Shown: in pieces, positions 16,238 to 23,800 of the stretch
Position numbering within the stretch: the first letter of the stretch is position 1
How the letters are laid out: every line of letters begins with the position of its first letter
NCBI RefSeq assembly: GCF_020037015.1
Contig: NZ_JAIQDE010000033.1
Coordinates: forward strand, 23,659-87,658
DNA from: Corallococcus sp. AS-1-6
GTDB taxonomy: Bacteria > Myxococcota > Myxococcia > Myxococcales > Myxococcaceae
Direction of reading: 5' to 3'
DNA: 64,000 bases
Position numbers and translations under genes: made by a program
Notes under the pieces: generated by a model
Database searches by the model: none
The model's input: the letters and a program-made list of their open reading frames with translations, nothing else
Told to the model about the DNA's origin: nothing

Positions 16238-17392
16238 CTACGTGAACGAGCGGGGCAGCCCCAGGACGTGCTGGCTGATGTACGACAGGGCCATGTTCCG
16301 GCTCACGGGCGCGTTGATGAACAGGCGCACCTCCCGGAACTTGCGCTCCACGTCGTACTCCTCGGCGAAGCCATAGCCCCCGTAGGTGTCCATGCAGGCA
16401 TTGGCGGCCTCCCAGGCGGCTTCGGCGGCCAGGTACTTCGCCATGTTCGCTTCGGCTCCGCAGGGCTGGTGGCTGTCGAACAGCGTCGCGGCCTGCTCCG
16501 TCAGCAGGGACGCGGCCGTGAGCGCCGTGTGCGCCTTCGCGATGGGGAACTGCACGCCCTGGTTCGCCCCGATGGGCTTGCCGAACACGACGCGCTCCTG
16601 CGCATAGGTGACGGCCTTCTCGATGAACCAGCGCCCATCCCCGATGGCCTCCGACGCGACGAGCACCCGCTCCGCGTTCATGCCATCCAGGATGTATGAG
16701 AAGCCCTTGCCCTCTTCGCCAATCAACCCCTCGGCGGGCACTTCGACGTTCTCGAAGAACAGCGCGTTCGTCGCATGGTTGAGCATGGTCCGGATGGGCC
16801 GGACCTCCAGCCCCTGCGTCTTCCGCAGGTCGAGCAGGAACACGCTCATCCCGTCCGTCTTCTTGCGCACCTCCGCCCGGGGCGTCGTCCGGGCGAGCAG
16901 GAGCATCAGGTCGGACTGGAGCACGCGCGAGATGAAGATCTTCTGCCCGTTCACGACGTAGCGGTCCCCGCGCCGGACCGCCGTCGTCTCGATGGCGGTG
17001 GTGTCCGAGCCCGAGTTGGGCTCCGTCACCCCGAAGGCCTGGAGCCGCAGCCGGCCCGCGGCGATCTCCGGCAGATACCGCTGCTTCTGCTCCGCGGAGC
17101 CGTGCCTGAGGAGCACGTTCATCACATACATCTGCGCATGACACGCGGACGCATTCCCGCCGAAGTGGTTGATCTCCCCCAGCACGACCGCCGCTTCGCG
17201 CAGGCCCAGCCCCGCGCCGCCGTACTCGGCCGGGATGAGCGCGGCCAGCAAGCCGGCCTCAGTGAGGGCCTGGACGAAGGCGTGAGGGTATTCACGCTCC
17301 GCGTCGAGGGTGCGCCAGTACTTCGGGGGGAAGCGGTTGCACAGGGCACGCACGGACGCGCGGATCGCGTCCCGGGTCTCGGTGGAATCCAT
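16238..17392 (-). CDS. Acyl-CoA dehydrogenase
   Basis: A 384-aa flavoprotein with the ACAD signatures: FGVTEPNSGSDTTAIET (FAD/substrate loop), GQKIFISRV, a NVEVPAEGLIG segment in the beta domain, and the C-terminal helices ending in YGGYGFAEEYDVERKFREVR. Such enzymes introduce an alpha,beta double bond into an acyl-CoA or acyl-carrier thioester using FAD. Start ATG 17392 gives MDSTETRDA. It converges on the reductase gene of the plus operon. It may either belong to that pathway or be a separate fatty or amino-acid catabolic gene; no electron-transfer flavoprotein gene is adjacent. Confidence 0.9.
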   Translation of the reverse strand: MDSTETRDAIRASVRALCNRFPPKYWRTLDAEREYPHAFVQALTEAGLLAALIPAEYGGAGLGLREAAVVLGEINHFGGNASACHAQMYVMNVLLRHGSAEQKQRYLPEIAAGRLRLQAFGVTEPNSGSDTTAIETTAVRRGDRYVVNGQKIFISRVLQSDLMLLLARTTPRAEVRKKTDGMSVFLLDLRKTQGLEVRPIRTMLNHATNALFFENVEVPAEGLIGEEGKGFSYILDGMNAERVLVASEAIGDGRWFIEKAVTYAQERVVFGKPIGANQGVQFPIAKAHTALTAASLLTEQAATLFDSHQPCGAEANMAKYLAAEAAWEAANACMDTYGGYGFAEEYDVERKFREVRLFINAPVSRNMALSYISQHVLGLPRSFT

Positions 17393-17501
17393 GCGCGAAG
17401 GATGTCCGTCCCCCCTTGCTGACTCCAGGACAGGGCGGGTCCGGGCCCGCGCACCGCGCGAGTCCACCCCCGGGGTCCGTTGGAGTAGAGTCCGCGGTTC
17501 C

Positions 17502-18239
17502 ATGGAGCGGAACGGCGCGGCGGCGATCATCATTGGCAACGAGGTCCTCACCGCGAAGGTGAAGGACGAGAACGGCCCCCACCTCATCCAGCGGCTGCGG
17601 GAGCTGGGCATTCCCCTCGTCTCGGTGGAGACCATCCTGGACGACGTGGACGCCATCGTGGACGCGGTGTCCCGCGCCCGGCGCAAGGCCCGCTACGTCT
17701 TCACCAGCGGAGGCATTGGCCCCACCCACGACGACGTCACGGTGCGCGCGGTGGCGCTCGCGCTGGGCCGGCCCGTGGTGCGCCTGCCGGAGATGGTGTC
17801 GGCCATCCAGGCCCGCGCCGGCACGTCGCCGGTGACGCCAGAGTCCCTGCGCCTGGCGGACGCTCCCGAGGGCGCAGTGCTCCTGGCCCAGCCGGGCATG
17901 TGGTTCCCCGTGCTGACGGTGGGGGACATGTTCCTGCTGCCGGGGGTGCCGCAGCTCTTCCGGCTGCAACTGGAGACGGTGCTCTCACGGCTGAGCGGCA
18001 CGCCGGTGCACCTGATCAACCTGTACTTCAACCTGGGCGAGAGCGCCCTGGCCGCCGTGCTGGACCGCGTGGCGCTGGACATGCCCCACGTGGCCATCGG
18101 CTCCTATCCGGTGTTCGACGCGGCCATGGACTACCGCGTGAAGGTGACGGTGGAGGCCACCGAGCGGGCCCACGTGGACGACGCCGTGGGCCGGCTGCTC
18201 GCGGGGTTCCCGGCGGACGCGCTGGTCCGCCGGGAGTAA
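17502..18239 (+). CDS. CinA N-terminal/MoaB-like molybdopterin-binding-domain protein
   Basis: A 245-aa protein made of the MoCF_biosynth fold shared by MogA, MoaB and the N-terminus of CinA: IIIGNEVLTAKVKDEN, then the diagnostic FTSGGIGPTHDDVT loop that binds the nucleotide or pterin. The C-terminal nicotinamide-nucleotide amidase domain of full CinA is absent, so this is the stand-alone form often annotated as competence/damage-inducible protein A. In bacteria the CinA N-terminal domain acts as an ADP-ribose pyrophosphatase; whether that applies here is unknown. It converges with the TPR gene, leaving 9 nt. Confidence 0.85.
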   Translation: MERNGAAAIIIGNEVLTAKVKDENGPHLIQRLRELGIPLVSVETILDDVDAIVDAVSRARRKARYVFTSGGIGPTHDDVTVRAVALALGRPVVRLPEMVSAIQARAGTSPVTPESLRLADAPEGAVLLAQPGMWFPVLTVGDMFLLPGVPQLFRLQLETVLSRLSGTPVHLINLYFNLGESALAAVLDRVALDMPHVAIGSYPVFDAAMDYRVKVTVEATERAHVDDAVGRLLAGFPADALVRRE

Positions 18240-18248
18240 CGCGCCGGA

Positions 18249-21200
18249 CTACAGCGCCAGGCCGATGCGCTGGCGCAGCCGGAAGAAGTCGTCCGTCAGC
18301 AGCCACGACAGCAGGGCCTTCAGGTCCGCGCGCTCGCGCACCGCCTGGAGGATGGCGTCGGTGCTGCCCTCCTGGCGGTTGGCCACGATGTTCGGATCCT
18401 CGCGCAGCACCATGGTGAGGCCCACGGACGGGTCGCCGCAGACGAGCAGGCCCGCGCGGTCCGCGGAGAAGCCGAGCGCGTCCACCACCGTCGCGACGTC
18501 GATCTTCGACTGCTCGGACAGCGTCTGCGAGGGGCCCTCCGAGGCCTTCATCGCCTTGCGGCTGAAGGCCTTCTTGAGCTGCTTCGACATCTCGTCGTTG
18601 CGCCGGCCCAGGCCGTTGAACTGCGGCACGTGGACGCGGATGGCGTTGCCGAACAGGTCCACCGTCTCGCCCTGGGACAGCTTGGAGAGGACGGCCGTCT
18701 TGTTGAGCAGGCCCAGCACCGCCTTGCCAATGAGGAACTTCTGCTCGCGGGCGTTGAAGCGGCGCACGACGTCCTGGCCCACGCACAGGGACAGGGGCTC
18801 CGTCGTCTCCGGCTGCAACATGCCGCGCCGGGCGAGGTAGACCTCGAAGTCCTCCACGCCGAACGTCTGCGCCACCGCGCGCACGGCCTTGAACACGGCC
18901 GAGTCCGGCTTGAGCTTGTCCTGCTTCGGGTTGACGCCGAGCATCTCGAACTGCGGCGGGTACACCTTGCCCAGGTGCTCACCCATGGCGCGCAACAGCT
19001 CCGTCAGCGGACCGCGCGCGGCCGGGTGCATGAGGACGGTGTCCACGTCCGTGGCGGGCAGCGCCTCGCGCGGCTCCTGCGGCTGCCGGGCGCGGGCCTC
19101 CGAGTAGAAGGCCTGCTCCACCTCGTTGGTGGCGCGCATGAAGGTCAGCACCGCGGCGACGGCGAACGCCTTGTCCTGCTGCTTCTGCGCGTCCCACAGC
19201 TTGAACAGCGCATGCAGGCTGCCCACGCTGGACGGGTCCTGGCGCAGGATCTGCCGGTGCTCCTCGATGGCGAGCGGGTAGCTGGCCATGTCGCGGCCAT
19301 ACAGCTCCGCCAGCGCGGCGCGGGCCTGGAGGTTCTGCGGGTCCTGCTCCACGAGCTGCCGGAGGATGACGGTGGCGCGAGCCGGCTCCGCCAGCGGGCC
19401 CGCGTAGAAGCTGGCCACGCGGATGCGCAGGGACACCGCGCGCTTGACGTCCGTGGACGCGGTGGCGGCGGCCTGGGCCTCCAGCATCTGCGCCAGCTCC
19501 GGCAGGTTGCGCTGGCGCTCGTAGAGGGCCACCAGCCGGTCCACCAGCGCGGGCTCGCCCGGCGTCAGCTCCAGCGCCTTCTTGTAGAGCGCCGTGGCCG
19601 AGGCGACGTCGCCCAGGCCCTCTTCGTGGATGCGCGCCAGCTCCACGGTGAAGCGCGCGCGGGCGTCGTTGGGCAGGTCCTGGTCCAGCAGCCGCCGCAG
19701 GCAGTCCACCGCGCCGCCGAAGTTGCGGCCCTGCGCGTACACCGTGGCCAGCCGCTCCAGCGCCTCCGGGTGGCGGGGCAGGGTGGCCAGCGCCGTCTGG
19801 AGGTGCGCCGCCGCGCGGCCCGGGTCGTTGAGGTGCTGCTGGTAGAGCGCGCCCAGCGTCAGGTGGTGCTGCGCGAGCACGCGGGGATCGCCGCCCTGCT
19901 GCACGCGCTGGCCGAGCATCTGCGCGGCCTCCGCGTACTGCTGCGCCTCCAGGAGGAGCAGGCCGCGGGTCTCCAGCGCGTCGGGGAAGCCGGGCCGGGC
20001 CGCCAGGGCCTTCTCCAGCACCGCGAGCGCGCGGGCGCGGTCACCCAGCGCCACGTTGTGCAGGCGGGCCGCGGTGACGTACGCGGCCGCGGCGGCCTCC
20101 GCGTCGCGCTGCGCGAGCCGGGCCTCCGCGCGCCGCTCGTGCAGGGCCGCGAGGTCCGAGGAACCGCCGCGCTGCGCGAGCAGCTCCTCCAGGCCGGTGG
20201 CCGCGCCCGGGTGCAGCGGGTCGCGCTCCAGCGCCAGGCGGTAGAGGGCCGCGGCGCCGTCGGGGTCGTTGAGCTTCTGGGCCGCGAGCTTCGCGGCGGC
20301 GACGAAGCCCTCGATGGCGCTCTTGGTGTCGCGGCTCGCGCGGGCCTCGGTCTCCATCATGGCGCGCGCGGTGGCGAAGTCGCCCCGGCGCAGGGCCACG
20401 CGGCGGGCGCCCTGGAGCGCGGGGAGGCACTGCGCCTGGAGCTCCAGCGCCTGCCGGTACAGCGCGGCGGCCTGCTCCTGGTCGGGGTTCTTCTCGGCCA
20501 GCTCGGCGGCGCGCAGCAGCAGCTCCAGCGCCTCCGTGGCGTCGGTGGTGACGGCCAGCCGCATGCCGTACATGCGCGACAGGGCGGCGGTGTCACCGCT
20601 CTGGCGCAGCACGCGCTCCAGGCCGAAGGCGAGGCGCGCGTCGGAGGGGTCCGCGTCGAAGGCGCGCTGGTAGACCTCCAGGGTGCGCTCGGAGGGCGGG
20701 CCCTTCTCCTGATCCGCGGCGGCCAGGATGCGCAGGGCGCTGGACAGGCGCGGGTCGGTGACGCGCTCGGCGATGCGGGCGCGCAGCTCCGCGCGGCGGA
20801 GGCGGTCCGACACGCGGATGCGCTCCAGCAGCATGAGGGCGGTGAGGTTGCCGGGCTCCAGGCCCAGCACGGACTCGCAGCACTGCGCGGCGCGGGACGG
20901 CTCCTGGAAGCGGTCCAGGTACAGCCGCGCGAGCTTCAGGTACGCGGTCACCTTGGCCGCGGGCGTCTGGCCCACCTGCGTCTCGCGGTCGAGGATGGAC
21001 ACCAGCTCCTTCACGTTGTCCTGCGCGACGTACAGGCGCTCCAGCGCGCGCAGCGTGGCGGCGTGGCCCGGCGTGAGGCGCAGCACCTCCTGGTAGCCGT
21101 CGATGGCCAGCTCCGGGCGGCCCAACTGGTCCTCCCAGATGGCGGCGGCCTGGTACATCGCGTTGGCGCGCTCCAGCGGATCCGTGCGGTTGGCGGCGTC

Positions 21201-23318
21201 CGCGCGAAGCACCTCCACCAGGCTCTCCCACGCACCGTGGGCCCGGTGGATGCGGGCCAGAGCGCGCAGCGCCGGGAAGTAGCTGGGCGCCAGCATCAGC
21301 GCCTCCTGGTACGACGCGAGCGCCTCGTTCTCCTGCTTGAGGCGGTGCTCGTACAGCTCGCCGATCTTGTAGATGAGCGCGGCGGCCGCGTCGGTGGACG
21401 GAGAGATCTCCGACTCCGCGCGGTACATGTCGATGAGCTTCTCCCACCGCCCGTCCTGCGCGTACAGCCGGCCCAGGGCCTTGAGCGCGGGCAAGTACGA
21501 GGGCGACAGCGCGAGCACGCGCTCATACGCGGTGATGGCGCCCACGCGGTCCTTCAGGTTCTCGTCGAGGATCTCCGCGTTGCGGTGGAGCAGTGACAGG
21601 ACCTGCTTGGTGTCACCGGCGAACGACGCCTCCAGGTCGTTGGTCTCCAGCAGCTCGCGGAAGCGCCCGGCGCGCTCGTAGAGGCGGGCCAGGTTGCGCA
21701 GCGTGGGCAGGTGATCCGACGCCAGGTCGAGGATGCGCTTCATGCACTCGATGGCGTGGTCCAGGTCCCCGAGGCGGTCCTCGTAGATGACCGCCATCTT
21801 GTTGAGCGTGGTGATGACCTGATCGCGGTCGGACGTCTGGAGCAGGTCCTGCTCGAACATCTGGACCAGCTCGGCGAAGCGGCCCTGGCGCTCGTAGAGG
21901 CGGGTGAGGGCCTTCTGCGCGGGGAGGTAACCCGGCTGGAGCTGGAGGCACGCGTTGTAGCGAGCAATGGCGTCCTCCTGGCGGCCCAGGCGCTCTTCCA
22001 GGATCTCGGCCGCCTTGTACATGCGAGCGGCCTTGCCCTTGGCGTCCTCGGCGGCGGTGACCTCCGCGTCGAAGACGGCGACGAGCCCTTCCCAGTTCTG
22101 CATCCGGTACGACAGCTTGCCCAGGCCCGCGAGCGCGGCGGCGTGGCTGGGGATGCGGGAGAGGATGGCCTGATAGCGGGCGGCGGCCTCCTGGTCGCGC
22201 TTGAGGTCGTCCTCGTAAAGTGCGGCGAGGCGCAGGTTGATGGCGACGAGCTCGCTCTCGTCGTTGATGGAGCCCACCCACGCGAGCAGCACGTCGGCCA
22301 GCTCCTCGAAGCGGCCCTGGGTCTCATAGATGCCGGCGAGCGCGCTGAGCACGAGCGGCTCATGAGGGCTCACGCGGCGGGCGGCGAGCAGCGCGGACAG
22401 CGCGTCGTCCTTGCGGCCCAGGCGGTCATGGACCTTGGCGATGTGGAGGTAGGCGGGAGCGCCCTGGGAGCCCTGGCCCTCGGCCTCGGAGAGGAGGGCG
22501 GAGAGGAGCTCGTCGGTGCGGCCCTCGCGCTCGGCGACGCGCTTGACGGCGGCCTGGAGCAGCGGGTCGGAGCGGTCGAGCGCGAACGCCTCACGGAACG
22601 CCGCGGCGGCGGCGTCCTTCTGCTTGAGGCGCTCCTCCAGGAGCATGCCCGCGGAGGTGAGGTAGTGGGCGCGAAGGGACGGCGGCACGACGGCGGTGGC
22701 GAGCAGCCGGTAGATCTCCACCAGCGCGCCCGCGTCGTTGCGCGCGGCGTAGACGGACTCGAGCTGGGTGAGGAGGGTGACGTCGGTGGGCTTGCGGTCC
22801 AGGGCCTGGCGAAGGGCATCCGCGGCGTCGTTGTCGCGGGACAGGCGCTCCTCGAGGATCTGCCCCTTCTCGAAGAGGAGGGACGCCTGCTGGCGAGGAT
22901 CCTCGGAGGCGGCGAGCTCCGCGTCGATGAGCTGCACGACCATCTGCCAGTTGCCGACGTCCGCGAAGAGGCGGCGGGCGGCTCGGATGTTGGCGAGGAA
23001 GCGCGGAGCCAGCTTGTACGCGTTCTGGAACGCGACCGCGGCGTTGCGAGGGTTCTTGAGCGGCTCTTCCCAAAGCAGGCCGACCTCATGGAACAGGAGG
23101 GCGGCGGTCTGCGGCTCGGTGGTGGCGAGCGCCTTGGCCTCGCGCTCCATGGAAGCGATGCGCTCGCGGGCATCGTCCTCGGCGCTGGCCTGGGGGGTGG
23201 GGGAGGGGAGGGTGCTCACGTTCTGGGCGAGTGTCTGGGCCGCGCCCACCTCGGGGGCCCCGGGGGGAGGCACCGATGCGGAGGACGAAGGCCGCGTGAC
23301 GTCATTGCTCTCGCTCAT
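18249..23318 (-). CDS. Giant tetratricopeptide-repeat protein (1689 aa)
   Basis: A 1689-aa, almost entirely helical protein built of TPR units of about 34 residues (consensus-like stretches such as YRQALELQ, AxYRLALERDPxHPGA, LxPGxxPAxxALxRLYExQGR). A Ser/Pro/Ala-rich N-terminal 50 residues carries no signal peptide. The last roughly 350 residues diverge from TPR and may form a separate folded domain. TPR arrays scaffold protein complexes, and large cytoplasmic ones are common in myxobacteria. ATG 23318 (MSESNDVTRP) is taken as the start; an upstream in-frame extension to 23399 is GC-biased read-through. No catalytic motif is seen and the partner is unknown. Confidence 0.85.
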   Translation of the reverse strand: MSESNDVTRPSSSASVPPPGAPEVGAAQTLAQNVSTLPSPTPQASAEDDARERIASMEREAKALATTEPQTAALLFHEVGLLWEEPLKNPRNAAVAFQNAYKLAPRFLANIRAARRLFADVGNWQMVVQLIDAELAASEDPRQQASLLFEKGQILEERLSRDNDAADALRQALDRKPTDVTLLTQLESVYAARNDAGALVEIYRLLATAVVPPSLRAHYLTSAGMLLEERLKQKDAAAAAFREAFALDRSDPLLQAAVKRVAEREGRTDELLSALLSEAEGQGSQGAPAYLHIAKVHDRLGRKDDALSALLAARRVSPHEPLVLSALAGIYETQGRFEELADVLLAWVGSINDESELVAINLRLAALYEDDLKRDQEAAARYQAILSRIPSHAAALAGLGKLSYRMQNWEGLVAVFDAEVTAAEDAKGKAARMYKAAEILEERLGRQEDAIARYNACLQLQPGYLPAQKALTRLYERQGRFAELVQMFEQDLLQTSDRDQVITTLNKMAVIYEDRLGDLDHAIECMKRILDLASDHLPTLRNLARLYERAGRFRELLETNDLEASFAGDTKQVLSLLHRNAEILDENLKDRVGAITAYERVLALSPSYLPALKALGRLYAQDGRWEKLIDMYRAESEISPSTDAAAALIYKIGELYEHRLKQENEALASYQEALMLAPSYFPALRALARIHRAHGAWESLVEVLRADAANRTDPLERANAMYQAAAIWEDQLGRPELAIDGYQEVLRLTPGHAATLRALERLYVAQDNVKELVSILDRETQVGQTPAAKVTAYLKLARLYLDRFQEPSRAAQCCESVLGLEPGNLTALMLLERIRVSDRLRRAELRARIAERVTDPRLSSALRILAAADQEKGPPSERTLEVYQRAFDADPSDARLAFGLERVLRQSGDTAALSRMYGMRLAVTTDATEALELLLRAAELAEKNPDQEQAAALYRQALELQAQCLPALQGARRVALRRGDFATARAMMETEARASRDTKSAIEGFVAAAKLAAQKLNDPDGAAALYRLALERDPLHPGAATGLEELLAQRGGSSDLAALHERRAEARLAQRDAEAAAAAYVTAARLHNVALGDRARALAVLEKALAARPGFPDALETRGLLLLEAQQYAEAAQMLGQRVQQGGDPRVLAQHHLTLGALYQQHLNDPGRAAAHLQTALATLPRHPEALERLATVYAQGRNFGGAVDCLRRLLDQDLPNDARARFTVELARIHEEGLGDVASATALYKKALELTPGEPALVDRLVALYERQRNLPELAQMLEAQAAATASTDVKRAVSLRIRVASFYAGPLAEPARATVILRQLVEQDPQNLQARAALAELYGRDMASYPLAIEEHRQILRQDPSSVGSLHALFKLWDAQKQQDKAFAVAAVLTFMRATNEVEQAFYSEARARQPQEPREALPATDVDTVLMHPAARGPLTELLRAMGEHLGKVYPPQFEMLGVNPKQDKLKPDSAVFKAVRAVAQTFGVEDFEVYLARRGMLQPETTEPLSLCVGQDVVRRFNAREQKFLIGKAVLGLLNKTAVLSKLSQGETVDLFGNAIRVHVPQFNGLGRRNDEMSKQLKKAFSRKAMKASEGPSQTLSEQSKIDVATVVDALGFSADRAGLLVCGDPSVGLTMVLREDPNIVANRQEGSTDAILQAVRERADLKALLSWLLTDDFFRLRQRIGLAL

Positions 23319-23544
23319 GGAAGCCGGCTCCAGGCACTTTGGAAATGAGAGGGGGAGACTGAACGGGAGTTCGTACCACGCGCTCGCCCGGCCCCTCAAC
23401 TTCCCGTCTTTCCTGGCGATTTGAGTGCAGGGGGGACAGGCGGACGGGCGGTGGGACGGTGCCGGGCAGGCCGCGTTGCTTCGATGCGGAGGCGCGTGTT
23501 TGGCTCTTCACTCTTAGTGATTCAGCCTCAAGATCGACCCTCGA

Positions 23545-23799
23545 ATGACCATTACCGCCAAGGACCAAACGGCCCTGGAGAAGTATGTCGGACACGGCGA
23601 GTCGCTATGCCTCGACCAAGTCAAATCGATGCTCGTGGTGCGAGGCTGCGATGTGAACCGGCAGATGTGGATGAACTCGGGAGTCCCGCAAGGCTTGGTG
23701 GGCGCATTAGGCTCGATGCCGACGAAGCAGTTAAAAGGCCGCGGGTATGAAAGAGCGATGATGTCCTATGGGACAAACAAATCCATGATTGGATACTGA
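23545..23799 (+). CDS. Small hypothetical protein upstream of the STAND nuclease gene
   Basis: An 84-aa open reading frame (MTITAKDQTALEKYV...) ends with TGA 23797-23799, one base before the ATG of the large NTPase gene, so the two would be translationally coupled. Codon composition is noticeably less GC-rich than in the genes to the left and fits the start of the low-G+C insertion. No known domain, signal peptide or membrane helix is apparent. It could be a small accessory or regulatory subunit of the defence-like protein, or a leader peptide. No clear ribosome-binding site precedes it. Confidence 0.5.
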   Translation: MTITAKDQTALEKYVGHGESLCLDQVKSMLVVRGCDVNRQMWMNSGVPQGLVGALGSMPTKQLKGRGYERAMMSYGTNKSMIGY

Positions 23800-23800
23800 G

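Noticed and set aside
18630..21596. Plus-strand open frame of nearly 1000 codons inside the TPR gene
   Set aside because: It mirrors the codon bias of the minus-strand TPR protein and encodes a low-complexity Leu/Arg/His/Gly sequence without motifs.
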